Below, in pieces: positions 40,704-52,808 of a stretch of 64,000 nucleotides of DNA. Numbering within the stretch: the stretch's first letter is position 1; every line of letters begins with the position of its first letter. Location of the stretch: assembly GCA_963920575.1 (NCBI GenBank), contig OY986969.1:18027288-18091287 (forward strand), read 5' to 3'. This DNA is from Narthecium ossifragum. Lineage: Eukaryota > Streptophyta > Magnoliopsida > Dioscoreales > Nartheciaceae. Position numbers and translations under genes: made by a program. The notes below the pieces were generated by a model that was not told the origin of the DNA, did no database searches, and saw nothing but the letters and a program-made list of their open reading frames with translations.

Positions 40704-42660
40704 CGGTTATCGAGGAGTTTGAATTTATAACTAGATGATCGCATCTGATGCGATTTGACAGCTTGCTTGATAACCACTAAAGGCTAATCATGATCGTTCT
40801 CTAGGAAAACGAATTGTTGCCTCGTTTTCATTCTCTCTCCATATCCCTTGATATTCTGCATTTAATGCGCCGTACTTATCTGACATGCCTAACTTTTTAG
40901 CCATACTCCTTTGGCGCGAAAGAACTCTATTGGTTCTTCCTTCTTCAGTTAGGACTTTGGCTTCTCTTTTCTCTCATCATCGTGGCGCTTAGGCTTTTTT
41001 CTTCCTCTTGTGATTGCTGAGACGCCAGACTTCTTCTCCTTCCTCTCCGTCAAGGTTTTCTGTTTTCCGCCATGGTTCGTGAACTCAAAGCCGGTGAATT
41101 TGTTCATAAGGAAGCATGCAAGGCCTATGCAGAATTCAACGAGGTTCTGAGATCAGATGAAGCAAGAGGAACATATCTGGTCAAGACAGGTGATTCTTCC
41201 TCCAGGTTCTTTTCTTTGGGTCCTTGCTTTATTTTCGATCTTTTACCTTCTCTTTCCCCCGATCTCCAAGCTATTGTTCATAGTTTTCCACTTTCTGGTG
41301 ATCTACCCCTATCCCAAGAACTTAACCTTTCAACTCTTTCTTCTAAGAATCCCATTACACCATGGCCTTTGACCGATGACAAGTTCATCGAGTGGCATAG
41401 TAGAATGGTCAATCATCTTGATTCTAAGAAGATATTCTCTTACACCGGTATTTTGGATTTCCTAGACTTGAGCACTAGGGTTCATGCTCAAGAGCCCAAT
41501 TTACTTCTGTCGTCGTTCCTATTTCGGTCGACAGAGTATAACAACTTTGTTTTTCCTTATGGCACCCTTTCCATTACCCTTTTAGACATTGCTCTTTTGA
41601 CCGGTCTCTCTCCTATCGGTGATCTTGTATCGGCCAATATGGAGCTTTCTTCTCGGGAAACGGTTTTTGATCATGATAAAAACTATGGTGTTTTTATCAA
41701 TATCTATTCCTAACTTGAAGAGACCGATGAGCCACCAAATGCTCGAGAACGATTAGCGTTCATTTATTATTGGCTTTAAAAGTTTGTTCTTTGTCTTCCT
41801 ACTATGAGACCGGTTAGGGGTTACATCGGTCTTGCCCAGGCTATTGCTTTGGAAAGCAAATTTTGTCTCTTTCCACTTTTGTTCTCTCGGCCATATACAG
41901 ATGCATCTACCTTACTCTTGAGCAATTGAGAGATGGTGGAAGCCTTACTGGTTTTGGCCCTCTTTGGATCGTCCAATTATGGCTTAGAGCTTATTTTCCC
42001 GGACTCCACCTACCTCCATCTTCTTCATCGGCTAGCACTCAAGGCCATTTATACCTTTCTTCATCGTTCATGCCTAAATCCCTCCAACATACTTTTGATT
42101 ATTTCTATACTTTATCCGATTTTTCTTCCTATCGTCCTTTCAACCGTAATTCTCACCCAGCTTGTATTCATCCACTCCTCGATCTATCGGCCAATTTGGA
42201 CGATGAGGATAAAAGATTGGCCTGGACCTGTTTCTTGGTCGACTGGGACTTACACTTTGGCATGTCGTGGGGTAAGGCCAACAGAAGTCTATGCTCCAAA
42301 CTTTGTCGCCCGCCAGGTCGATGTGTTTTTCATAGCATCGATAGGGTAGTTATCGTGGAGAAGAGAGACATAGCGCTTTGTAAGCGATTTAAGCTTACAC
42401 ACTTTGAACCAGTGGTCGATGTTGATCCCATCATTGCCGATGTTTGGACCTCGGCCATCAAAGAGCGTCTCTTTTCCCAAGACAAAAATGTTGTCTTCAA
42501 CAACTTTGTCCCTCCCAAGAAATTGGGACGTAAAAAGGAAGTTCTGGAACATGCTGAGGTGGAGAATCGACCTCTGAAGAAAAAGAGAGTTGTTGCTCCT
42601 GCTGAAAAGGGTGAGAAATCGCCCAAAAAGAGACGTGGGAACTCTACTGAAGAGACTTCG

Positions 42661-44847
42661 TGTGAGGACCTGCCCCTCCATCCCTGTGGTTTGTTGTTTA
42701 CCCCAAGGGCAATTTGGGAAATTGCGCCTTGGCGGTCGTTTCACACTGGGTGTGCACACACAGACCTTGTTTGGTGTTTTGTGGTTGTTAGAAAGGTTAG
42801 GTGGACCCGAGTTCGGAAGTCCTGGGCTTGGGCCTAAATCTCAGCCCAAAGGTTTCCGTTCTGGGCAAGGGAGATCGATCTCCATGGCAGTGAAGATCGA
42901 TCTCTCTATGCCTAGAGGTGGCCGTTATGGGGAAGGGAGATCGATCTCCATGGCCATGAAGATCGATCTCTCTGTGCCTGGAAGTCGTTGGCGGTGGCGT
43001 CGAAGGACGGCCACGGCGATGGCCGTCGCTTCCCCTGTCAGGGGAGGGAAGACTTTCCCTCCCCTCCCCCAGCTTTTCCCTGCCTTCGCCGGCTTTCCCC
43101 CGGCCTGACCCCCCCCCCCCTTCCCCTCTTCCTTCCTTTCCCCCGGCTTCTCCTTTCTTCTTCCCCCTCACGAGAGCTCTGTTTCTTCCCCTTGGCCGGC
43201 TGAGCTTTTCTTCGCCGTTCTTCCTCCTCTGGCCACCTTTCCTGGAGCTTGAAGGCTCGTTGGGTTCGTGGCAAGGCGAGGAAGATCCTAGGCTAGGCCT
43301 TGTGGATCGAAGCTGCGTTGTGGAGGTAGGGTTCTTCTTCTAAGACTCCGGTTGCTTTTGGGTTTTGAGATCCAGATTTGTTTTCCTTAGATCTCCATGT
43401 ATAGATGTTGGTTTTTGGTTTGGAAGCCATGAGTAGCTTCGTGGCACTGAGATCTACCAGCCCACCTAGTTTGGTGAGGTATGGTGGAGGTTTCCGGCGG
43501 TGTTCTTCGCCGTCCGGCCGCCGGAGGACCCGATCATGATCGATCTCATGAGGTGAGATCGATCTTGGTCGGGGTGGCCCAGCCCGCCCGAGCGAGAGCG
43601 ATCTCCCTGGGAGGGAGATCGATCTCTTGGCGGCTGGCGCCTGTGCGGCTTGCGTCTTACGTCATCCGCGAGATCGATCTTCATATGGGTGGAGATCGAT
43701 CCCGCGGGGTGACCTGGACTGGTGCTCCTCGCCTCGAGGAAGATCGATCTCGCTGCTATAGGAGATCGATCTCCTTCAGTGCAGGGAGGGTTTTTACTTG
43801 TTTAAGTGCTGTTTTGCCCGCGGGGCTTCGCATGCAAGCGGTTTTTACGGTTTTGCCCTCGGGGTTTGTCCTGTTATGGATCATGCATAAATGCTTATCG
43901 CTTTGTGGTTGAACCGAGAGAGTCATGCCTCTCGGGGTGTGTAGAATAAATGGGCTGACGGTATGCCCTTACCGCTTTGTGGTGAACCGAGGGAGTCATG
44001 ACCCTCGGAAGTGTTTAGTATAAATGGGCCGAAGGTGTGCCTTTGCTGTGTTGGTTGTTTACAGCTTTATCATATTTATCCTGCCCTGTTTTCCTGTGCA
44101 TTAGGCATGCTAGGGTAGGTTGGGTCTGTGTTGACTCTGCTGCTTGGAGTACCGAGTGATGGTAGTCTTAACTTCGGTTGTTTCGCCAAGTGCGGAGATC
44201 CCGCTTGGAGAAGGGTGTCCTACTGGTTGCGTCGTCTCCACCCTGTGTCAGGGAATGTCGGAGTTGCCCATCCCTGAGCAGTGGCGTTATCGGAGATACG
44301 CACCTAGGACAAGAACCCTTCGGGTTATTGATGGGATTTATGGGATCCTTGGCAAGCCTCGGTACTTGGCATCAGAGTGTGTCCGGTTGCTTTACCCTTG
44401 TGTGTGGGAGCTGTAGAGTAGGACCCTGCTGAGCTGTTGCTCATGCCTACCTGGACTGTGTTTGTTGCAGGTGCAGGTGGGCGCTCTTTCCCAGTGTTAC
44501 CCCCTCGGTCGTCCCATGGCAGCGCGCCAGCTCCTGACTATGTCTGAGGGTCAGGATGGCTTCGTTTGCGTCTTTGAGGAGACCCCTGTGGGTGTTGTTC
44601 TTTTGTGGATTGTTGTCCTTGTACTCTTCTTTTATAAAACTGTTGTTCTAGATCCCTGTACTCTATTATATGTTTTTATAATAGATGTTATTGTTTAGCT
44701 TGCTTCCGCCCTTTCTCTGCTTGTTGGCAGCTGTTTCCGCCAGCTGTCCTTTAGTCTCAACTGTTTCCGCCAGTTGAGGCTAGTAGTTGTAGGTTTTCCC
44801 CCCTCGTGTCCCGGCCCGGTCTGGGTCCTGCGGGTCTGGGCGTGACA
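42661..44847. mobile_element. Gypsy solo LTR (2187 bp) inserted in the mobile-domain gene
   Basis: Starts TGTGAGGACCTGCCCC and ends GGGCGTGACA, flanked by perfect CTTCG duplications (42656-42660 and 44848-44852) that lie in the coding frame on both sides. It is the complete version of the truncated copy at 5526-7024. Eleven exact GATCGATC palindromes lie between 42873 and 43771. The GC-rich open frames inside (42590-44698) have no gene support. Confidence 0.93.
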
Positions 44848-45621
44848 CTTCGTCTCGCAAGAAGAGAAGGATATCACTTGGTGAATCCAGGATATCTCCA
44901 TTGGCCGAGAGGCCTTTGGTCGAGGAAGCAGTGGCCGAGGAAGTGATGGCTGAGGAACCTGAACAACAAGCTCGCTCATCTTCTGCAGTGGGAGAGGATG
45001 TAGGATCGCCAGACAGCAGGCTTTGCAACCAGTTTGCTTCTGCTTCCAAGTGAGTGTTCTTATTCATTCTCTTTTGTTTTTCCATCTTCACATTTTAAAC
45101 TCACTTTTCTTTGTTTTTCAGAGAGAGATCAGACTCCTCTACTGCTTCCCACCTCTTATCTCTTTCTGGTTCTCCCTCCAACTTGGTCGAGACGACTACT
45201 CCTCAGGAAGTTGAGAAGGATCATCCTGCAGCGACAAGTCAAGCTGTAGAAGTTGATCAGGAGTAAGGACTCTCAAGGGATCCTCTTCTGATTGTAGAGC
45301 AAGTACGTTTCAAGAAAAGGATAAAACACTGTGTTCAGAGGAATACCAAAGTAATTGAGTTTATTCTTCTTTCGTACTTTGGTTTATTGTCCTTTTCTCA
45401 TTTTCATATTTGCAGGTCTCTCGTAAAGAGAAAATCATCATTCGAAGAAGAACAACGGGATGATGTTAACGTCGAAGATCTTTTCGACATTCTTAACTTT
45501 ACTCCATCCAGACCAGGTTTGTCATTTACTGGTCAAATGTTTGTTTATAGTCCATATAATTTTTTGAGGGACCTTGGTGATATTCAATTATCACCTGAAA
45601 CAGCTCTTTCTGGTGTATCGA

Positions 45622-46442
45622 TGTGAGGCCCGCTGGGTCTACCGTGGGACAAGATGCCTTCGTCTGGAGGGCGGGGTTGAGTCGGGTAGCCAGGTAAGCA
45701 ATCCCACAACGCCTGGGTATGGTCCGGGGTTTGATATAAGTATATAGTAAGCCCTTATAAGACACAACGCGTTTTAAAGCCATGATGGCAGTGATCTGTC
45801 AGAAAACTCCAACGTTAAGCGTGCTCGGCGTTGGAGCGATGGGTGACCTCCCAGGAAGTTGGGAGGTGTAGCCTGGTTTTCGGCGGTGAGCCAAAAACAG
45901 ACAATATTGTGTCGAGGCGTGGCGCCGCTGGGCGGATCCTGCTCCGATCGGGAGCCCGTGGGCCGGGGCCTAGTGGAGGGCCGGGGCGTTACAGTATGGT
46001 ATCAGAGCTGGTTTCCAGCCGGAAATTGTGCCAGCGAGGACGCTGGGCCCCCAAGGTGGGGTGGATTGTGAGGTCTGCTGGATCTACCGTGGGACAAGAT
46101 GTCTTCGCCTGGAGGGTGGGGTTGAGTCGGGTAGCCGGGTAAGCAATCCCACAACGCCTGGGTATGGTCTGGGGTTCGATATAAGTATATAGTAAGCCCT
46201 TATAAGATACAACACGTTTTAAAGTCATGATGGCAGTGATCCCCCAGATTACTCTAAGGTTAAGCATGTTTGCCATGGAGCGGTCCCGGGATGGGTGACC
46301 TACTGGAAAGTTTTCCCAGATTTCTGCGGTGAGCCAAAAACGGACAATATTGTGTCGGGGCGCGGCGCCGCTGGGCGGATCTTGGTCAGACCGGGAACCC
46401 GCGGGCCGGGGCCGGGGCCCAGTGGAGGGTCGGGGCGTTACA
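45622..46442 (+). mobile_element. Cassandra-like TRIM retrotransposon (821 bp)
   Basis: Two LTRs (45622-45993, 372 bp; 46067-46442, 376 bp) start TGTGAGG and end GGGGCGTTACA. Only 73 bp lie between them, holding the primer site TGGTATCAGAGCTGG (45997) and a G-rich tract before the second LTR. Flanks ATCGA and ATTGA form a 5-bp duplication with one mismatch. Each LTR holds a stretch resembling 5S rRNA, the hallmark of Cassandra TRIMs. It codes for nothing. Confidence 0.9.
45791..45868 (+). other. 5S rRNA-like segment in TRIM LTR 1
   Basis: Contains AACTCCAACGTTAAGCGTGC and GATGGGTGACCTCCCAGGAA, matching the A-box and C-box internal promoter parts of plant 5S rRNA. It is not a 5S gene: the 5' and 3' ends of 5S are missing. 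The matching segment of LTR 2 (46235-46319) keeps GTTAAGC and GGATGGGTGACC but is more diverged. Confidence 0.85.
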
Positions 46443-47699
46443 ATTGACCTTACAACCCATGGTCGAGACATCACCTATTCTAGAGCCATCGGCCAGTGGT
46501 GTTGAACCCAGCGCTGATGTGCCTCCTAGTTCTTCACCAATTGACATTCCCGTAGCCACACCTGCTCCAATCCCCATTACATTGCCAACGATAATAGGCG
46601 AGAGCGCTTTAGTAGCTTTGCCTACTACAGTTACGCCAACATCGATCAACACCTCCCGAGTCGGTCCATCCACCTTGACTTTAGATGAGGTATGAACTAA
46701 TTCTTAGCTAGTCAAATTTGTAGTTATGATCGATATCGATCATGACTTCTAATCATTTATAAATTTAGGACGATATGGCTGACTTGGTCAACTTCATCCA
46801 TTCACTTAATGAATCATGGCGAGCTCAACTTTCTGGAAAGAAAACAGCTTATGATCATGCGTCTATCCAAAAAGGTCAACATCATGACATCAGACGGGCT
46901 CTGGCCGACTGCATGATCATTTTGGACAAGCCGCCAGAGGAAGAATTTTTAGCATCAGACTATGAGACTCTTGAGAGATTGACAACCGTATTTTTGAAGA
47001 TCGACCCTGAAGTGTTAGGTCTCTCGGCCCAGGAGGTAGACGCTATCCAAAGTTTAAAGTTGACGATTGAAGTTTGGATGCGGAAAGGAAATATTTAACC
47101 AACGAGCTCGTCCTTGTTGGAAAACGCCGAGAGCGGCGAACACTTCTAAAGAATAGGATCGACAATAATATGAATAAGCTGTCGACAAACTTGGATGCCA
47201 TCGGCGAGAGAGAATCAGATATTTCCAAAGTTGATGCTCAAATCAAAGAGCTAGAAGCTCAAATCCTTCAGCTCAAAACTCAAAGGAATTATCTTGTCAA
47301 AGAGAGTAGGCAAATAGGCCAAGAGAGTGGTAAAGATATGGAAGAGTACAATGCACTTGAAGCTGACTCCTCCAAAGATCGCATAATCGAACTCAACGCT
47401 GATCTGGTCAAGAACAAGTATCGGCGTAAAGAAGTTAGAGAAAATATCGCTCGTATCTCTCAACATCTCTCCATGAGGAGATAGTTTGTAATCGTTGAAT
47501 TGTTGGTCGATCCCTTTGTTATGAACAAATATTTTGTTAATTGCTATCGTCCATTTTGTAATGAACAAAATTTTTGTTAATTGCTATCGTCCATTTTGAG
47601 GACATCGTTCTTCTATGCTTCTGTTTTACATTGATGGATAATATTTTTTAAGGTATCGACCATTTATCATTGATCGATGTAACCTACCATCAAGAGTCC

Positions 47700-50165
47700 T
47701 TAGTTGATATGACCCATTAGGCAATACTTGATCGACCAACTATGGTCCTTCTCAATTGGGTGACCACTTTTCATACTTGGGATCATTCCAATCTATAGGC
47801 AAGATCGTTTTCCACACTAAGTCTCCTTCTTGGATGCCTTTAGATACTACTCTTTTGTTATAGATATCGACCACTTTCAACTTTTGTACTTCAATATTTT
47901 CTAAGGCAATAACTCGTTGTTCATCGAGGTCCAAAAGATTGTACATTAATGCCTCTTCATACTCTTCACTAGTTGAGCGATCTTGTTCTAAAACTCTGGG
48001 CGATAGAACATTAATCTCAGTAGGTAGAACCGCCTCTTAACCATATACCAATTGGTAAGGCGTAACCTTAGTACTAGACTTCGGTGTAGTTCTATGTGCC
48101 CATAATACTCTCAGTAATCCTTCATGTCATTGCCTTGGGTTATCGTCCATCATTTTTCTTATGATTGACTTGATGGTTTTATTGGACGCTTCAGCTTGTC
48201 CATTAGATTGGGCATAATATGGTATAGAATTAGCCATGTTAATTTTGTACTTAGCCAAAAAATTCTTGACCTTTTGACTTACAAACATCGTCCCTTGATC
48301 GGACACAATTATTGGTGGGATGCCAAACCTATATATGATATTGTCCCAAATAAAATTTATCACCTGATCATTAGACACTGTCTTTAATGGGATAGCCTCT
48401 ACCCATTTAGTAAAATAGTCTGTCGCTATAATTACAAATTTGTGCAACATGGACGATGGAAAATATATCTTTCCTATAATATCTTTCGCCCCACATCTGA
48501 ATGGCCAAGGTTATACAATGATCGATAATTCACTTGCCGGTGCTCGCTGTAATGGGCCATGCCTTTGGCACGATTCACATCCTTTTGCATACATGGCACA
48601 TTCCTCCCCCATACGTGGCCAATAATAGCCACTGCACATTATTAGCCGGTGCATTTTTATGCCAGACTGATGTGCCCCACATACACCATTATGTATCTCG
48701 GCCATCATCAATTTAGCTTCATCAGGACTTAAGCATCGCAATAAAATCCCATCTGGGCGACGTTTATATAAAACATCATTTTGTAGAAAGTAATAAATCG
48801 CTTTAAGACAGATTTTTCTATCTACCTTGAGCGATGGATTTTGCAAAAAAGCAATGATTGGGGTACGCCAATCTCGTTGGTCATTGATTTGATCTATCTC
48901 TAGTGAGCAATGAGATCCCTCAAGGGCAGACTGTATCCTACCATAGCTAAAATCGACAATGCCCCCCAAGTGTTTTAACACTTTATATCCATATGCTATT
49001 TGAGCTAGGGTATTTGCTTTATCGTTCTGCAGTCTTGGTATAAAAAGTAGTTCGAAATCATGAAACTGATTCAATAATTGAAGAGCGATTTGGTGAAATG
49101 GAATTAGTGTATCGCTCTGGCACTTATAATAGCCAAGAATGTGATTTATCACCAATTGTGAATCACCCTTGATTTGCACATAGGACACCCCTAAATCTAA
49201 TAATATTTCTAGGCCGATAATTAATGCTTCATATTCAGCCTGATTATTAGTGCATAATTGCTCTAGTGTATATGCAAAGTTATACTGGCGACCAATGGGC
49301 GATAGGATTGTAATCCCAAGACCAACGCCACTGATAGTTTTAGAACCATCAAAGTACATTGTCCATGGATGAGCAATATCATGTTGATCTCTCGCTCTAA
49401 TTCTTTTGGTATATCTACACAAGGATAATCTGCTAAGAAATCGGCCAATACTTGGCCTTTAACAGCCTTTTGAGAGACAAATTTAATGTCAAATTCAGCT
49501 AAAGTTAACACCAAATAGCCAATACGTTGATGCAAAATTGGTCGAGAAAATAAGAATTTCATTACATTATATTTAGAAACCAAGTAAACAGTTACAGGCT
49601 TTAAATAAGCTCTCAACTTGGTACACATAAAATACAAGGCCAAACATAATTTTTCTATGGCCGAGTACTTTTGTTCATAAGGTAATAACTGTCTACTTAA
49701 ATAGTAAACTGCTCTCTTGACACCATCTTCTCCATCTTGTGCTAACGGCATGTTTGGTTGGGCATAACCGCCAGGAATGGAATGGTCAAATCCCTGGTCA
49801 AATCCCATTCCGTTGTTTGGTTAGACATTAAAGTTGGGAATGGAATGCTCATTCCTGACAAGTTAGGAATAGCCCGGAATCCCTCATTCCATTCCCGACG
49901 GAATGGCGGTTAATGACGGTTATTATATAACTTGGTTATTTATATCCTATTCCCTTTCCATTCTCACACTTATTTTTGTGTACCAAACACCTTCAAATAT
50001 GCATGATTCCTATCTCATTCATTGTGCAAACCAAACATGCCGCATCATCCTCATTCCTAATCCCATTCCCATTCCTAATCTCATTCCCATTCCATTCCCC
50101 ATTCCTTATGCAAACCAAACATGTCGTAAGAGACCTCCTATCGATCGGTCTGCTGTAATGGGATT
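47700..50165 (-). pseudogene. Gypsy pol remnant: RNase H, second RNase H, integrase
   Basis: Read on the minus strand from 50165. The RT/RNase H junction (DRSIGGLL, then LAQDGEDGVKRAVYYLSRQL) is split by a MITE, followed by YSAIEKLCLALYF. A second RNase H starts WTMYFDGSKTISGVGLGI and includes NNQAEYEALIIGLEI and KGDSQLVINHI. Integrase follows: zinc finger CMYAKGCESCQRHGP, core DYFTKWVEAIPLK, VSDQGTMF, QSNGQAEASNKT. A tail ORF at 47752-47946 has KRVVSKGIQEGDLVWK. Two tandem RNase H domains mark the Tat group. Gag, protease and most of RT are deleted; stops break the rest. Confidence 0.88.
49746..50126. mobile_element. Tourist-like MITE (381 bp) in pol
   Basis: Flanked by TAA (49743-49745 and 50127-50129). 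Ends CGGCATGTTTGGTT and, inverted, CGACATGTTTGGTT. The 3-bp TAA/TTA target fits PIF/Harbinger (Tourist) elements. The interior is rich in GGAATGG-type motifs. It sits on a leucine codon (TTA) of the pol frame. Confidence 0.82.
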
Positions 50166-51155
50166 GTTGAATCGAAACCTATATTAGACCTAATTTAATA
50201 ATCTAATTAATAGTTAATTATCTAGATTAACTTAAAAATAATCTAAATTAATCTATTGAAAGGATAAATTATCTAATATCAGGAAATTAATTAAGGAAAA
50301 CAATAAAGATAATCCTAAATAACTAAATCAAGATAAAATACGTTTAAATCTACGGATTAACTTAATTTAACTTACAAAATAAGAACTTTAATATTAAATT
50401 AATCTAAAGGAAAGCAGTAAAAGAAATATCTAAGAAGAACAGTAAAGAAGAAACCATAATTATCTAAACCTAGATTAATTATCTAAGAATAGTAGTAGAA
50501 ACTACATTATGCAGAAAAGAAGAATTAAACTAAGTACTGGAGAAACGTAATCATCTTATTAAGGGAAATCAACTTACAGAAAGGGAAAACATCTTGAAAG
50601 AATCAAAAGAAATCCAGACGCGCAGGCTCTATGTTTTGTTTGCGAGAGTGGTTACGTGGTGAAAGAAGAAGACCATTTATACTAGAGTAGTTGGATAACT
50701 TCTACTGAGCACGTTCTCCGTGATCTTCCATCTTTCACTCTTGATGTGTCGCGTGTCCTATGTTCTCCGATATTTCCTCGTTTCTCCATTATCATGCTCT
50801 GGCCGATGACGGTTGCGTCTGGTCGATGAGCATGTGGCCGATGACGGTTGCGTCTGCTTGGTGAGCTTGTCTATGTTATAATGTCATCTTTCTTGATCGT
50901 CGTTCTCTTCTTATCCATATCTTCATCGTCCAAAGTTGGTAACTTGTTTTATCTCTAGATCATTATCGTTCTTGGCCGATAACTTCCTCATGTAAAGATG
51001 ATCATCGTTCTTGGTCGATGACTTCCTTCTTTTGGTCGATGATCTTTTACCTGGTTTAGAACATTATCGTTCAATTGCTCTTGAAAGGTTCATCGTCCAT
51101 ATTTATTATACTGACATGACAATCATTGATTGATTAGCCATTATTTTAACTAACA
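50166..51155 (-). repeat. Gypsy 5' LTR, internal side truncated
   Basis: Matches 39702-40689 closely and ends CTAACA at 51155 beside the ATAAG duplication. It lacks the 126 bp that should adjoin the primer site. Confidence 0.9.
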
Positions 51156-51160
51156 ATAAG

Positions 51161-51266
51161 CAATAACCATCTTGCATAACTTGATCAAACCTTGCATAAG
51201 TATCACATGCAAGTACCACTTACGTAAGCATAACCACTTCGTATAACTTGGTCAAACTCGTAAAAG
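51161..51266. other. Short spacer with repeated motif
   Basis: GCATAACTTGATCAAACC-like and TAAGTATCAC-like motifs occur twice in about 110 bp. No gene. Confidence 0.5.
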
Positions 51267-51275
51267 TATCACTTA

Positions 51276-52799
51276 GGCTAAATTTTCAATTAGTATCCTG
51301 TAGTTTGACTGATATTTTTATGTGGTCCTTATATTTCAAAAAGTTGCAATACAGACCCTCAACTTTCATTAGCTCACTTATGTAGTCCTCCACGTCAGCT
51401 TCCGTCGAACGCCGTCAACGAGCTAACGGCAAACTAGCACACGTGGCCTTTATTTATCCACGTGGGCATTTTTAAACATTTTTTAATAATAAAATTGCCT
51501 TGTCAGCATCCCTTCTCCCTCTTCTCTCTCTCTCTCTCTCTTCTCCCTCTTCTCCCTCTCTCTTCTCCCTTTCTCTCTACCGACCAGCTCTCTCTTCTCC
51601 CTCTCTCTTCTCCCTTTCTCTCTACCGACCACCTCTCTCTTCTCCCTCTTCTCCCTCTCTCTTCTCCCTTTCTCTCTACCGAGCAGCTCGCCGTCGATGC
51701 CCAGCCCCGACATCGCCGTCCCCGATCTCGCCGTCACCGTCCCCGACATCGCCGTCCACTGAAGCCCCAGGCGCTACTCTTCTCTCTTCTCTCAAAATAA
51801 GAAAGGGTTTTTAGAGAGAGAGACCTAGAGAGGGAAAGTTAGAGAGGGAAAGCTAGAGAGGGAGGGATGGACGGGGAGAGGGAGCCGTCGACGCCGCTTT
51901 GGGCCCGGAGTACCCCAAGGAGAGCGGCTGCTAGTAACCCCGGCGGCGGATTCCGGCCATTGGTATTGGTGGTCCTTGTCGTCGTCCACCCGGGGAGTCC
52001 GGACGAGCCTAGTTCGGAACGGCTGGGATGCGCTCAACTTGGTTTTAATTCTATTCGCCATCTTGTGCGGCGTCTTTGGCCGCAACAACGCCGCGGAGCA
52101 GCCGGTGGCCAAGCAGCTGGCCCGGGTGGACTCCGGGGAGTGGTTGGGTCAGTCGAGCCGGGAGCTGGAGCGGGCTCCAGTGTTAGATCGGGTGATGGAT
52201 GATGTTAGATCTGGTGATGGATGAGGAGGAGAGGATGGCGGGGTTGCGGCGGATGAGGAGCAGCAGCTCGTACCCGGATCTGAGAATGTGGGAGCCGCCG
52301 CCTCACTCGAGATCAGAAGGAGGAGATCAAGACGATTCCGGTGGAGACCTTCGAGCGCCTATTCCGGTTCGGCCCGGAGCACCGGCTCAAGAGCCGCATC
52401 GCCGCTGTTGATCGGGACGGCGACGGCGAGATCGGGGACGTCGATGTCGGGGATGGCGACGGCGAGATCGGGGACGACGATGTTGGGGCTGGGCATCGAC
52501 GGCGAGCTGCTCGGAAGAGAGAAAGGGAGAAGAGGGAGAAGAGAGAGAGAGAAGAGGGAGAAGGGATGCTGACAAGGCAATTTTATTATTAAAAAATGTT
52601 AAAAAATGGCCACGTGGATAAATAAAGGCCACGTGTGCTAGTTTGCCGTTAGCTCGTTGACGGCGTTCGACGGAAGCTGACGTGGAGGACTACATAAGTG
52701 AGCTAATGAAAGTTGAGGATATGTATTGCAACTTTTTGAAATATAAGGACCACATAAAAATATCGGTCAAACTACAGGGTACTAATTGAAAATTTAGCC
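51276..52799. mobile_element. Mutator-like element B (1524 bp), Pack-MULE-like, very long inverted ends
   Basis: Flanks TATCACTTA (51267-51275) and AATCACTTA (52800-52808) form a 9-bp duplication with one mismatch. The ends start GGCTAAATTTTCAATTAGTA and are inverted copies for roughly 300 bp, with similarity on to about 490 bp (through the CGATGCCCAGCCCC region). CACGTG pairs lie inside each end (about 51436/51460 and 52610/52631). A CT-rich tandem block (CTCTCTACCGACC units) lies at 51560-51690. The middle holds a gene fragment. Confidence 0.87.
51890..52340 (+). pseudogene. Captured fragment of a plant transmembrane protein (element B)
   Basis: One frame reads VRNGWDALNLVLILFAILCG (a membrane helix), and another further on reads MRSSSSYPDLRMWEPP. 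The combination NSWDxxNLxLVLFAIxCG plus SSSYPDLR occurs in uncharacterised plant membrane proteins. Frames change between the two parts. It lies between the long inverted ends, so it is best read as a captured fragment. Confidence 0.5.
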
Positions 52800-52808
52800 A
52801 ATCACTTA

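Larger units (their letters stand above)
41072..47484 (+). pseudogene. Plant-mobile-domain gene inside the Gypsy element, antisense to pol
   Basis: Opens with ATG at 41072. The first 210 codons include FLFRSTEYNNFVFPYGTLSI and LLDIALLTGLSPIGD, the plant mobile domain (PMD, aminotransferase-like) signature. A stop at about 41711, another near 41780 and a shift near 41850 break it; it resumes with LSTFVLSAIYRCIY and CFLVDWDLHFGMSWGKANRS. A basic KKKR tail follows. Downstream exons show splice sites: 44848-45051 (SRKKRRISLGES), about 45121-45262, 45416-45519, 46443-46690 (Pro/Ser-rich) and 46770-47484, the last with a shift near 47075 and a long coiled coil (about 47120-47480). PMD proteins are known as transposon passengers and as host silencing factors; the role here is unknown. 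Two transposons have since landed in it. Confidence 0.75.
39576..51155 (-). mobile_element. Tat-type Gypsy retrotransposon with an antisense plant-mobile-domain gene
   Basis: Perfect 5-bp duplications ATAAG at 39571-39575 and 51156-51160 bracket 11.6 kb. The left LTR (39576-40689) is the 3' LTR and the right LTR (50166-51155) the 5' LTR, as pol is on the minus strand and a polypurine tract (ATGGGGGGCAAAA on minus) sits inside the left LTR. Gag, protease, most of RT, the primer site and 126 bp of the right LTR are deleted at 50165. Nested later insertions: solo LTR 42661-44847, Cassandra-like TRIM 45622-46442, MITE 49746-50126. A second RNase H in pol points to the Tat group (Retand/RIRE2/Ogre-like), known for extra ORFs between pol and 3' LTR. 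Confidence 0.88.

Noticed and set aside
42590..43912. Several GC-rich open frames on both strands
   Set aside because: They lie inside or across the border of the 2187-bp solo LTR, overlap in all frames and have no motif.
45791..46319. 5S rRNA gene
   Set aside because: Only the internal promoter part is similar, and it lies inside the LTRs of a TRIM element.
51483..51814. Arg/Glu- and Ser/Leu-rich frames
   Set aside because: Encoded by CT/GA simple repeats in the long inverted ends of element B.
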